Of a stretch of DNA of 64,000 bases, positions 43,569-52,519 are shown piece after piece. Numbering within the stretch: the first letter of the stretch is position 1; each line of letters begins with the position of its first letter. Under the pieces are notes generated by a model, which saw only the letters and a list, made by a program, of their open reading frames with translations, was not told the origin of the DNA and searched no databases. The translations under genes and the position numbers were made by a program. The stretch is from Zoogloeaceae bacterium (lineage in GTDB: Bacteria > Pseudomonadota > Gammaproteobacteria > Burkholderiales > Rhodocyclaceae), in assembly GCA_024235595.1 (NCBI GenBank), contig JACKMC010000006.1, positions 1 to 64,000 of the forward strand, given 5' to 3'.

Positions 43569-45647
43569 CTAGCGCCACATTCCCCGCATCTTCGCCGCCA
43601 GGTCGACGGCCCGGGCCTTCGAGCCGGGTGTCCCCTCGAGCTGCGGCGGCGGTTTCGGCCAGCTCCTCTGTTCGAAGTGCTCGAGCACGGCATTGGGGAT
43701 GAAACGGGTGCGGCTGGCGTAGACATGTCGGTCGCCGCCGCCAGCCTGGTGCGAGACATGGAAGCGCTGGGGGATGACGATATCGAGATGGTCCCGGGCG
43801 CGGGTCATCGCGACATACAGGAGGCGTCGTTCCTCGTCGATCTGCTCGGCGCTGCCGGTGGCGAGGTCGGACGGAATGCAGCCGTCGACCGCATTCAGCA
43901 GGCTTACCGCGCCCCATTCCTGGCCCTTGGCGGAATGGATCGTGGAGAGGATGAGGTAGTCCTCGTCGAGCAGCGGCACGCCGGCCTCGTCGCTGGTGGC
44001 GTCGGGCGGGTCGAGCGTGAGGGCGGTGAGGAAGCGCTCGCGGCTTGGGTAGGTCGCGCCGATGCGGACCAACTGATCGATGTCGGCACGGCGTATCTCG
44101 GCGTCCTCGAAGAGGCGTTCCATCTCGGTTCGGTACCACTGGCACAGGGCGTCGAGGCTCGATGGCCAGGGGGCGCGGGGGTCGCCGGCGCTCTCGAGCA
44201 GCGCGGCGAAGCCCTGCCAGGCGGGGCGCAGCGCCTCGGGCAGCGGCTGCTCGGCGAGCAGCTCGCAGCCCGGCGGTGCATCGCGCAGGTTGTCGAGGAT
44301 GCGCGCGGCGATCTTCGGACCGATGCCAGCGAGCAACTGCATGGCGCGAAAACCCGACACCCGGTCGCGAGGGTTCTGGGCGAAGCGCATCAGGGCCAGC
44401 ACATCCTTGACATGGGCAGCCTCGAGAAACTTGAGGCCGCCGAACTTCACGAAGGGGATGTTGCGGCGGGTCAGTTCCACCTCGAGGCGGGCGCTGTGAT
44501 GCGCGGCACGAAACAGCACCGCCTGCCTCTTGAGGCGCAGCCCTTGCTCGCGCCGGGCGAGGATGGCGTCGACCACGAACAGCGCCTGCTCGGCGTCATC
44601 GCGCACCGACACGAGCCGCGGCATGGCACCGCCTGAGCGCGCGGTCCACAGGTCCTTGGTGAAGCGCTCGCTGGCGGCGGCGATCACCGCGTTGGCGGCG
44701 GCGAGGATGGGCCCGCTCGAGCGGTAGTTCTGGGCGAGCGTGACCACCCGTGCCGGCGGCTCGAATGCCTGCGGGAAATCCAGGATGTTGCGCACCGTGG
44801 CGCCGCGGAAGCTGTAGATGCTCTGGGCGTCGTCGCCGACCACGGTGAGGCCCCGGCCGTCCGGCTTGAGGCCGAGCAGGATGGCCGCCTGCAGGCGGTT
44901 GGTGTCCTGGTATTCGTCGACCAGCACATGCGAGAACTGGGCCCCGACCCCTGCCGCAAGCGCGGGCTCGTGCATCATGTGCGACCAGTAGAGCAGCAGG
45001 TCGTCGTAGTCGAGGACTCGTTGGGCCTGCTTGGCCTCGACGTAGGCGGCGAAGAGTCGCCGCAGCTCTTCCTCCCATTCGGCGCACCACGGGAAGGCAT
45101 GGCGCAGGGTGTCGCCGAGCGATGCCTGGGTATTGACCGCGCTCGAGTAGATCGCCAGGCAGGTGGCCTTGAGCGGGAAGCGCTTGCGCTGGCTCGAGAG
45201 CCCCAGCTCGTGACGCGCGAGGTTCATGAGATCGGCCGAGTCTTCGCGGTCGTGGATCGTGAATCCCGGGTCCAGCCCGATGCTGGCGGCGTAGTCGCGC
45301 AGCAGTCGCGCGCCCACGCCATGAAAGGTGCCGGACCAGGGCAGGGTGGTGCCGGCGAGATGACGGTGCTGGCGTGCCACCCGGGCGACGATGCGCTCCA
45401 CCCGTCGCACCATTTCGTCGGCTGCGCGCCGCGAAAAAGTGAGCAGCAGGATGCGCCCCGGATCGGCGCCCTGGGCGATCAGGTGGGCAACCCGATGGGC
45501 GAGGGTGTTGGTCTTGCCGGAGCCGGCGCCGGCAATCACCAGCAGCGGCCGGTCGCGCTCGTCGGCCGCGGCGTCGCCACCGCATACCGCGTCGCGCTGC
45601 GCCGGATTCAGGCCGTCGAGGTAGCTTGCCGCGGCTTCGCTGTTCAT
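43569..45647 (-). CDS. UvrD/Rep-type ATP-dependent DNA helicase
   Basis: A 692-aa superfamily 1A helicase. Q-motif LNPAQRDAV, Walker A AGAGSGKTNTL, motif Ia LTFSRRAADEM, motif II LVDEYQDTN, motif III VVGDDAQSIYSFRGA, motif IV AQNYRSS, motif V TIHSAKGQEW and motif VI LLYVAMTRARDHL are all in order. It should translocate 3'-5' on single-stranded DNA in repair or replication restart. The ATG overlaps the stop of the zinc-ribbon gene upstream (ATGA), so the pair is translationally coupled. The C-terminal ~60 residues are Pro/Arg-rich and lack the extra domains of UvrD itself, so it is a paralogue rather than UvrD. Confidence 0.9.
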   Translation of the reverse strand: MNSEAAASYLDGLNPAQRDAVCGGDAAADERDRPLLVIAGAGSGKTNTLAHRVAHLIAQGADPGRILLLTFSRRAADEMVRRVERIVARVARQHRHLAGTTLPWSGTFHGVGARLLRDYAASIGLDPGFTIHDREDSADLMNLARHELGLSSQRKRFPLKATCLAIYSSAVNTQASLGDTLRHAFPWCAEWEEELRRLFAAYVEAKQAQRVLDYDDLLLYWSHMMHEPALAAGVGAQFSHVLVDEYQDTNRLQAAILLGLKPDGRGLTVVGDDAQSIYSFRGATVRNILDFPQAFEPPARVVTLAQNYRSSGPILAAANAVIAAASERFTKDLWTARSGGAMPRLVSVRDDAEQALFVVDAILARREQGLRLKRQAVLFRAAHHSARLEVELTRRNIPFVKFGGLKFLEAAHVKDVLALMRFAQNPRDRVSGFRAMQLLAGIGPKIAARILDNLRDAPPGCELLAEQPLPEALRPAWQGFAALLESAGDPRAPWPSSLDALCQWYRTEMERLFEDAEIRRADIDQLVRIGATYPSRERFLTALTLDPPDATSDEAGVPLLDEDYLILSTIHSAKGQEWGAVSLLNAVDGCIPSDLATGSAEQIDEERRLLYVAMTRARDHLDIVIPQRFHVSHQAGGGDRHVYASRTRFIPNAVLEHFEQRSWPKPPPQLEGTPGSKARAVDLAAKMRGMWR

Positions 45648-45847
45648 GGCTGTTCGACCGGGACTGCTGCGGGCTCGCTGGCTGCCTCGAGGCCTGGATG
45701 CGCGTTCGGCGGGGCCTCTTGAGGTGGCTGGGGAATCAATTCGTCGCAACACGGGCAGGCCAGGGCCCGCATCGCCCCGCAGCGCACGACCTCGAGCGCG
45801 TCGGCGTCAAGTGGATGATGGCAATGAGGGCAAATGAAGCGAGGCAT
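45644..45847 (-). CDS. Small zinc-ribbon protein
   Basis: A 67-aa protein with two CxxC knuckles, FICPHCHHPLDAD and LACPCCDELIP, a typical zinc ribbon, and an acidic Pro/Ala-rich tail. The stop codon overlaps the helicase start (ATGA), suggesting co-expression and a possible role as helicase partner. The start is uncertain; a longer in-frame ATG at 45913 exists, and neither has a strong ribosome-binding site. The ATG used here begins right before the first knuckle. Confidence 0.6.
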   Translation of the reverse strand: MPRFICPHCHHPLDADALEVVRCGAMRALACPCCDELIPQPPQEAPPNAHPGLEAASEPAAVPVEQP

Positions 45848-46080
45848 GGGCAGGGTGCTGGGGGCAGAGAGATCGGGCCACGGGTCGAGTCCGTGTCTGT
45901 CGGGCGCACGCATGGGGTTGCCCGAAGGCTGTAAATATATATAGCTTTGGTCGTATCTTCAAGGCCGCCGGTCCGGTCCGGCAGGCGCGCGCCGGGCGGG
46001 TGGCGATGGCTCGATTTGACAGCCCGCCCGCACCCTTCAAACTGACGGCGGGGCGCATTGCCCGGATTCATGCGATCACA

Positions 46081-46929
46081 ATGTCGAACATCACTCCCTT
46101 CACCCAACTGGCCTGTCCGCTCGACGGCGCGCCGCTGCGGCGCACCGGCGCGGCCTGGGCGTGCCCCACGGGGCACAGCTTCGATGTCGCCAGCCAGGGC
46201 TACATTCATCTGCTGCCGGTGCAGCAGAAGCGTTCGCGCGACCCCGGCGACAGCAAGGAGATGGTGGCCGCGCGGCGTCGCTTCCTCGAGGCAGGCGGCT
46301 ACCAGCCGATCGCCGATGCGGTGAGTCGCGCGGTGCTTGCCGAGGCCGCGCCGCAGGAACCCCTCGCCTGTCTCGATGCGGGTTGCGGCGAGGGCTACTA
46401 CCTGCGCCGCCTGGCGGCCGGCGCGGCGCCGGGGCGGCGGCTCGCGCTGTTGGGGCTGGACATCTCCAAGTGGGCGGTGCTGTCCGCCGCGAAGCAGGAC
46501 CGGCGGGTGCAATGGGTGGTCGGCAGCAACGCGAACCTGCCGGTGCGATCCGCCACCGTCGACCGCCTGCTGTGCATGTTCGGGTTCCCGGTGCATGGCG
46601 AGTTCGCGCGGGTGCTCAAGCCCGGCGGCCTGCTCCTGCGGGTGGATGCGGGCAGCGATCACCTGCGCGAGCTGCGCGAGCTCATCTACCCCTCGCTCAA
46701 GCCCGAGCGCGCGCTCGAGATCACCGCGCCTGCAGGCTTCGCCCGGCTCGACGGCGAGACCGTGCGCTTCGCGCTGAACCTTGAAGGTGGGCAGCAGATC
46801 GCCGACCTGCTGGTCATGACACCGCACCTGTTTCGCGCCGGCCCGCAAGGGCGGGCCAGGGTGGCGGCGCTATCGACGCTGGCGCTCACCGTCGACGTGC
46901 GCCTCTCGCGATTCGTGCGCCTGGGCTGA
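46081..46929 (+). CDS. rlmA: 23S rRNA (guanine-N1)-methyltransferase RlmA
   Basis: A 282-aa SAM-dependent enzyme that methylates G745-type guanine in helix 35 of 23S rRNA. The family start LACPLDGAPLRRTGAAWACP and GHSFDVASQGYIHLLPVQQK are clear, followed by SRDPGDSKEM, the SAM motif LDAGCGEGYYLRRL and the LLCMFGFPV region. In the N-terminal zinc finger the second Cys of the CxxC pair is Asp (CPLD), leaving Cys12, a later Cys and His. Many relatives show this, so metal binding may be weaker. The ATG matches family starts; the longer frame upstream is noncoding. Confidence 0.87.
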   Translation: MSNITPFTQLACPLDGAPLRRTGAAWACPTGHSFDVASQGYIHLLPVQQKRSRDPGDSKEMVAARRRFLEAGGYQPIADAVSRAVLAEAAPQEPLACLDAGCGEGYYLRRLAAGAAPGRRLALLGLDISKWAVLSAAKQDRRVQWVVGSNANLPVRSATVDRLLCMFGFPVHGEFARVLKPGGLLLRVDAGSDHLRELRELIYPSLKPERALEITAPAGFARLDGETVRFALNLEGGQQIADLLVMTPHLFRAGPQGRARVAALSTLALTVDVRLSRFVRLG

Positions 46930-46943
46930 ACGCATCCAGCGCC

Positions 46944-48587
46944 TCAGGCCTTGGTGCCCAGCGCCGCGCTTACCGCATCGTCCACGCTCCAGTGGATGAG
47001 TGCCGAGACCGGCAAGTGGGGGATATGGGCGCGGATCAGTACCGCGCGCGCGGGGTCGTGCAGGCGGGCGAGCAGCAGGCGGATGCCGCGTGTATCCAGG
47101 AATGCCGCCAGCTCGGCGATCCCCTCGATGCTGCTGCCGTCGAGGTCGGGCGACTCTTCGAGGCTCAGGATGACGCAGCGGGTGGCGGTCGAATTGGCGA
47201 CGGCGCGACGCACGCGGGTCAGGATCTGGTCGGCATTGGCAAAGAACAGTGGCGCCTCGGGACGGATGATCATCAGGCCCGGGATCTGCCGGGCCCGTGG
47301 GTGGGTGCTGGTGCTCACGAAATCGTGCCCCTCGCCAAGGCGCCCGAGCACCGACAGCCGGTGCCGGGAGAGGTCGCGCAGGGTGAGCAGCAGGCTCGCC
47401 CCGACCGCCACCAGCAGGCCGTCCAGGATGCCCAGCAGCAACACCGCGGCGATCGCGAAAACGAGCACCAGCCGATCGCGCTGCCAGCGGAAATAGATCC
47501 GCAAGGGGCCGGGCCTGAGGGTATGGCTTACGGCGTTGATGACCACCGCCGCGAGCACGGGTTGCGGGGTATGCGCCAGCAGCGGAAGCAGCGTGAACAC
47601 CACCATCAGCACCACCAGCGCTGCCGCCCAGGCCGCCATGCGTGAGCGAGCGCCAGCCGCTTCGTTGGCCGAGGTGCCGGAGTAGCCTGCGCCGACCGGC
47701 AGGCCGCCGAAGAGCCCGGATACGAGATTGCTGAGTCCGAGCGCATAGAGTTCGCGGTTCGGGTAGATCCGGTCTCCGTGCATCAACGCAAAGCCGCGCA
47801 CGCTGCCGTAGGATTCGGCATAGAGCACGAAGACCATCGCGAAGGCCAGTTCGCCCAGCCGCAACCATTCCCCGCGCGTGAGTTCGGGCACGCCGACCGC
47901 CCTGAACTGGACGTCGATCTCGCCGACCAGCCCCACCCCGTGGCGGTCCACCTGCCAGATGGTCTGCGCGGCGATACCCAGCACGATGAGCAGCAGCGAG
48001 GCCGGCAGGCGGCGCCAGCGCTTGAGAATCATCAGCACAGCCAGCGCGCAAAGCCCCATCGCCACGCCTGCCGGATGCCATCGATCGAATTGCGCCAGCA
48101 GGTCGAACGCGTAGTGGAAAAAGTCCTCGTGCGAGGCGCCCACCCCGACGATGGCCGGAAGCTGGCGGATGATGATCACCAAGGCCAGGCCGAAGGTAAA
48201 ACCACGCAGCACCGGCTTGGCGATGAAGGCCGACAACCCGCCCATTCGCGCAACACCTGCAATCAGGAAGAACGCGCCGGTGAGCAATACCAGTCCGATG
48301 GCCAGTGCCAGCCGGTGGGTCGCGTCGCCGCCGGCCAGCGAGGCGGTGGTTGCCGCAAGCACCGCTGCCGAGGAGGAGGTCGCCGAGACGATGGCGAAAC
48401 GGCTGCGCCCCACCAGACCGTAGCAAATCAGGCCGGCGAGCAGGGCGATCACCCCGTGCTGGGGCGGCAGCGCGGCGATGCTGGCGTAGGCGATCGCTTC
48501 GGGCACCAGCAATCCGGCAACCGACAACCCGGCCACCAGGTCGGGCAGGCCGGTGGAGAGGCTCGGGCGTTCGGAGGGTGGGGTCAT
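46944..48587 (-). CDS. SulP-family anion transporter with STAS domain
   Basis: A 547-aa inner-membrane transporter. The N-terminal SulP motif (LVAGLSVAGLLVPEAIAYAS) and about ten helices are followed by a cytoplasmic STAS domain from about residue 430 (IIRPEAPLFFANADQILTRV; VILSLEESPDLDGSSIEGI). In STAS domains the conserved DxSG/T region here reads LDGSSIEG. Likely substrate sulfate, bicarbonate or another inorganic anion; no neighbouring gene defines it. The ATG at 48587 begins just before the first helix. It is convergent with rlmA, 14 bases apart. Confidence 0.9.
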   Translation of the reverse strand: MTPPSERPSLSTGLPDLVAGLSVAGLLVPEAIAYASIAALPPQHGVIALLAGLICYGLVGRSRFAIVSATSSSAAVLAATTASLAGGDATHRLALAIGLVLLTGAFFLIAGVARMGGLSAFIAKPVLRGFTFGLALVIIIRQLPAIVGVGASHEDFFHYAFDLLAQFDRWHPAGVAMGLCALAVLMILKRWRRLPASLLLIVLGIAAQTIWQVDRHGVGLVGEIDVQFRAVGVPELTRGEWLRLGELAFAMVFVLYAESYGSVRGFALMHGDRIYPNRELYALGLSNLVSGLFGGLPVGAGYSGTSANEAAGARSRMAAWAAALVVLMVVFTLLPLLAHTPQPVLAAVVINAVSHTLRPGPLRIYFRWQRDRLVLVFAIAAVLLLGILDGLLVAVGASLLLTLRDLSRHRLSVLGRLGEGHDFVSTSTHPRARQIPGLMIIRPEAPLFFANADQILTRVRRAVANSTATRCVILSLEESPDLDGSSIEGIAELAAFLDTRGIRLLLARLHDPARAVLIRAHIPHLPVSALIHWSVDDAVSAALGTKA

Positions 48588-49149
48588 CTGGGCAATCCGG
48601 CTCCGTCGTTGCGGCGGATGCGTGCCGTCGAATGCCGCACGTCCGCCCCGTGTCATCTGTGGGCAAAAGGCCCGCGCCGCGCCGGGCGGTGGTGTCGCGG
48701 CATGCGACATGTGGCTGGCGCTCAGGCAATGCGCGATTCTAGCAATGCAATCCGGAGCCGTACGATGACCACGGTCAGGAAGCCCCTGCGGGGCAAGGTC
48801 GTGGCGCTGCGTGCAGCGGCTGCGGGCATGGCGAATGCGCAGGCCCGGATTGCCGGGATCGCGGCGTGGCGCGGTGGCGATGCACGGATCGGGGCCGAGC
48901 GGTTCGAGCCGGCCCTGGAACAGCCCCGCGCGCACGCGGCGCGTTGTTCGTTCGCCACTCGCTTGGACCGCGGTCGTTGCGGCAGCTCCGCGCATCGCTG
49001 TCGGCATGGCTGCAAGGTAGAAAGGATCGTCCGGATACGCTACTCTTTTCGCTTCCGTTTACCGGCTGCACCGTCCTTGTCGCAGCGTCGCGCCTGGCGA
49101 CCCGTCAAGTGCTGGACGCGGGCGCCGGTCAATTCATCAAGGCAGCGAA
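48588..49149. other. Intergenic stretch between SulP and ParA genes
   Basis: About 560 bases between divergent genes. Arg-rich open frames on both strands are without domain, signal peptide or ribosome-binding site. AAGG precedes the ParA gene. Confidence 0.4.
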
Positions 49150-49782
49150 ATGCGCAAAATCCTGGTGGCCAACCCGAAGGGAGGCTGCGGCAAGTCGACC
49201 ATCGCGGTGCACCTCGCGAGCTGGTTCGCGATGAACGACGAAGTGGTCTATCTCGGTGACCTGGATCGGCAGCAGTCGAGTCGCCTGTGGCTCGAGATGC
49301 GTTCCGCGGAGCAGGTCGCAATCCGCCACTGGGACCCCACCGAAGACCTTGTCGCGCCGCCCAGGGATTGCAGCGTGGCAATCTACGATACCCCGGCCGG
49401 ACTCCATGGCAAGCGCCTCAAGCAGTTGCTGGGCGAGGTCGAGCGGGTCATCGTGCCGGTGTCGCCGTCGCGTTTCGACATGTTGGCCAGCCGCGATTTC
49501 TTCGACGAGCTTGCCGAGGCGAAGGCCATCCGCAAGGAGCGCGTAGGGGTCGGGATCATCGGCATGCGGGTCGATGCGCGCGCCAACTCGACCCGCGAAC
49601 TGGTCGAGTTTCTGGAGCAGTTCGAGCTGCCACTGCTTACCTGCCTGCGCAGTACCCAGCGCTATGTGCGGGCACTCGAATCGGGCGTGACGCTGTTCGA
49701 GAGCCACGAAGCGGCCGCGGCGATCGACCGCCTGCAGTGGCAGCCGCTGCTCGAATGGCTGGTGACGCGGCGCAGCGCCTGA
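49150..49782 (+). CDS. ParA/MinD-type ATPase (orphan)
   Basis: A 210-aa P-loop ATPase with deviant Walker A KGGCGKST (residues 10-17), LGDLDRQQSSRLWL as switch region and IYDTPAGLHGK as Walker B. It is short, as in ParA-like proteins that place chemoreceptors, carboxysomes or other cargoes (ParC/McdA group), rather than chromosomal ParA. There is no parB, parS or cargo gene next to it, so its partner is unknown. Confidence 0.87.
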   Translation: MRKILVANPKGGCGKSTIAVHLASWFAMNDEVVYLGDLDRQQSSRLWLEMRSAEQVAIRHWDPTEDLVAPPRDCSVAIYDTPAGLHGKRLKQLLGEVERVIVPVSPSRFDMLASRDFFDELAEAKAIRKERVGVGIIGMRVDARANSTRELVEFLEQFELPLLTCLRSTQRYVRALESGVTLFESHEAAAAIDRLQWQPLLEWLVTRRSA

Positions 49783-49890
49783 CGGCTACGCTGCGGCCCG
49801 CAAACGGGTAAGCTTGATTGCCCGCTCGCATCGCCGCCAAGGCACGGTTGCCTTCCGCCATGCGCGCCCCTGACCTCCCGGAAACCGGCA

Positions 49891-50892
49891 ATGAAACCTC
49901 TCCAAGACATTCAGTTCTCGATGCTCGACCTGGTGGCCGTGCGCGAGGGTGGCACCGTCGCCGATGCGCTGGCAATCGCGGTGCGTACCGCGCAGCACGC
50001 CGAATCGCTTGGCTTTTGCCGCTACTGGCTCGCCGAGCACCACAACATGCCGGGCATCGCCAGCTCGGCCACCGCGGTGCTGGTCGGCCACATCGCCGGC
50101 AAGACCCGCAGCATCCGGGTAGGCTCGGGCGGCATCATGCTTCCCAACCACGCGCCCCTGGTGGTGGCCGAAGCCTTCGGGACACTGGCCGAGCTGTACC
50201 CGGGGCGCATCGATCTCGGCCTCGGGCGGGCGCCCGGTACCGATCAGGCGACCATGCGCGCGCTGCGCCGCGACCGGCCCGAGAGCGAGGCGGATTTTCC
50301 CCGCGCGGTGAGCGAGCTGCAGCAACTGCTGGGGCCGCCGGCGCCGGGGCAGCGGATCGTGGCGACCCCCGGCGCGGGTACCCAGGTGCCCATCTGGCTG
50401 CTCGGCTCGAGCCTCTTCTCGGCGCGCCTGGCTGCCGAGCGTGGGCTGCCCTATGCCTTTGCGTCGCACTTTGCGCCACGCCAGCTGCTGCCGGCGCTGG
50501 AGCTGTACCGCAGCCTTTTCCGTCCCTCCGGGGTGCTCGCCGCGCCCTATGCGATCATCGGTGTGCCGGTGATCGCGGCGCCGGACGACGCCGAGGCCCA
50601 CTACCTCGCCAGCAGCACCTATCAGCGCGTGCTCGGCATCCTCAGCGGCGACCGGCGCTGCCTGCCGCCGCCCGTGGAGGGCTTTCGCGAGCAGTTGCAT
50701 CCGCAGCAGCGGGCTGCCATCGACGACTTCCTCGCCGCCGCGGTGATCGGTGGGCCGGATCGCGTTGCCGCAGGCTTCGCCTCGCTCGCCGAAGCCACGG
50801 GCGCCGACGAGTTCATGCTGGTGAGCGATGTATTCGATCCGGCCCTGCGACTGCGCTCGCTCGACATCGCGGCCCGCGCGCGCGGCGCCTGA
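49891..50892 (+). CDS. Luciferase-like (LLM) flavin-dependent oxidoreductase
   Basis: A 333-aa TIM-barrel oxidoreductase of the bacterial luciferase-like family, group with fixed start FSMLDLVAVREGGTVADALA. Typical elements are YWLAEHHNMPGIASSATAVL, IRVGSGGIMLPNHAPLVVAE, LGRAPGTDQAT and PIWLLGSSLFSARLAAERGL. It probably binds FMN and oxidises a small substrate; the substrate cannot be told. Lies between unrelated genes in the same direction. Confidence 0.88.
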   Translation: MKPLQDIQFSMLDLVAVREGGTVADALAIAVRTAQHAESLGFCRYWLAEHHNMPGIASSATAVLVGHIAGKTRSIRVGSGGIMLPNHAPLVVAEAFGTLAELYPGRIDLGLGRAPGTDQATMRALRRDRPESEADFPRAVSELQQLLGPPAPGQRIVATPGAGTQVPIWLLGSSLFSARLAAERGLPYAFASHFAPRQLLPALELYRSLFRPSGVLAAPYAIIGVPVIAAPDDAEAHYLASSTYQRVLGILSGDRRCLPPPVEGFREQLHPQQRAAIDDFLAAAVIGGPDRVAAGFASLAEATGADEFMLVSDVFDPALRLRSLDIAARARGA

Positions 50893-50970
50893 AGGAGGGG
50901 GCGGGGCGGCTTGCGGGCTGCGGCCCGGGGCCGGTCTGCCATAGACTGCAGGTTTGCGGGCTTGATTGGG

Positions 50971-52332
50971 ATGGGCAATATGAACTTCGATTTTCAGGCG
51001 CTCGTCGATCGACTGCCGGCCCTGCTGGCCGCACTCACCGCACCGGCGCTCCTCTACCAGGTGGGTGTGTTGCTGGTATCAGCGCTGGCCACCTGGCTGC
51101 TGCACCGTATCTACAATGAGCCGCTGCGCGCGCGTATTTACGGCCATCCGCAGCACAGCCTGCGACGCTTTTCGCTGCGCACCCTGCAGCGGGTGTTGCT
51201 GCCGGCCGCGATGCTGGTCGGGGTGCTGGTCGGGCGCGGCATCCTGCGCACGATGCAGCATCCGGTGCACCTGCTCGATGCGGCGGTGCCGCTGCTGATC
51301 TCGCTGGCCGCGATCCGCCTGCTGGTGTATGGCTTGCGCAAGGGCTTTCCGGTCACGCCCCAGCTCAAGGCCTGGGAGAACATCATCGCCGGCAGCATCT
51401 GGGCGATGGTGGCGCTGCATCTGGTGGGCTGGCTGCCGGCGGTCGAGACGGCGCTCGACGATATCGCCATCACCATGGGCGGCTCGCGCATTTCGCTGTT
51501 GGCGACGATCAAGCTGCTTGCGCTGATCGCGGTGCTGCTGACGCTGGCGTTCTGGGTCTCGGGGGTGATCGAGCGGCGCATGCGGGCCTCGCCCAACATG
51601 ACGCCCTCGCTGCAGGTGGCTTTCGGCAAGTTCAGCAAGGTCTTCCTGATCGGGCTCGCCTTCCTGCTGGCGATCGATGCGGTCGGCATCGATCTCACCA
51701 CCCTCACCGTGTTCGGCGGGGCCCTCGGGGTCGGCATCGGCTTCGGCCTGCAGCGCATCACCAGCAACTTCATCAGCGGCTTCATCCTGGTGCTCGACCG
51801 CTCGATCAAGCCTGGCGACGTGATCACGGTCGGCGCCAACGACGCCAAGTTCGGCTGGGTCCAGGAGCTCCGGGCGCGCTATGTGGTGGTGCGCGATCGT
51901 GACGGCGTGGAGCGCCTGATCCCGAACGAGAATCTGATCACCTCCGAAGTGGTCAACTGGAGCTACTCGGACACCAATACCCGGGTGCGCATCCCGGTGC
52001 AGATCAGCTATGACGACGACCCCGAGCAGGCCATGGCCTTGTTGCTGGAAGCGGCCAAGGCCTCGCCGCGCATTCTTGCCGATCCGGTACCGGCCGCACG
52101 CATGCTCGACTTCGCCGACAGCGGCATCCAGCTCGAGCTCAGGATCTGGATCAGCGATCCCGAGAACGGCATCGGCAATGTGCGAACCGAGGTGAACCTC
52201 GCGATCTGGCGGCTGTTCAAGACGGCGGGCATCACCATTCCCTATCCGCAGCGGGACCTTCACCTCAAGGCCGTACCGGCGCTGCGCACGGTGGTCGAGG
52301 ACGCCACTGCCGCGGCGGAGGATCCCGACTGA
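50971..52332 (+). CDS. MscS-type mechanosensitive channel
   Basis: A 453-aa inner-membrane channel with about six N-terminal helices and the MscS core: pore helix and hinge FGGALGVGIGFGLQRITSNF, then ISGFILVLDRSIKPGDVITV, GWVQELRARYVVVRDRDGVE and IPNENLITSEVVNWSYSD. The start is ambiguous between ATGs at 50971 and 50980. The extra helices before the core make it longer than E. coli MscS (286 aa), like YbdG- or YnaI-type channels. Role: release of solutes on osmotic downshock. Confidence 0.9.
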   Translation: MGNMNFDFQALVDRLPALLAALTAPALLYQVGVLLVSALATWLLHRIYNEPLRARIYGHPQHSLRRFSLRTLQRVLLPAAMLVGVLVGRGILRTMQHPVHLLDAAVPLLISLAAIRLLVYGLRKGFPVTPQLKAWENIIAGSIWAMVALHLVGWLPAVETALDDIAITMGGSRISLLATIKLLALIAVLLTLAFWVSGVIERRMRASPNMTPSLQVAFGKFSKVFLIGLAFLLAIDAVGIDLTTLTVFGGALGVGIGFGLQRITSNFISGFILVLDRSIKPGDVITVGANDAKFGWVQELRARYVVVRDRDGVERLIPNENLITSEVVNWSYSDTNTRVRIPVQISYDDDPEQAMALLLEAAKASPRILADPVPAARMLDFADSGIQLELRIWISDPENGIGNVRTEVNLAIWRLFKTAGITIPYPQRDLHLKAVPALRTVVEDATAAAEDPD

Positions 52333-52519
52333 GCCGCGCTTGTCGTGCGCTGCGCCGCGTGGCCTCCGAATACTGGATAATCCAGTGCTTCACTCGGGCC
52401 GACGGCCGACCGGCTGCGCGCCGGACACGGCCGGCGAGCTCGCTCCCTCCTGCATCGGCCGTGACCGCGATCCTTGCGGGCACCATTCGTTCTCCCCAGC
52501 TTGCAACAGGATTCGCCCC

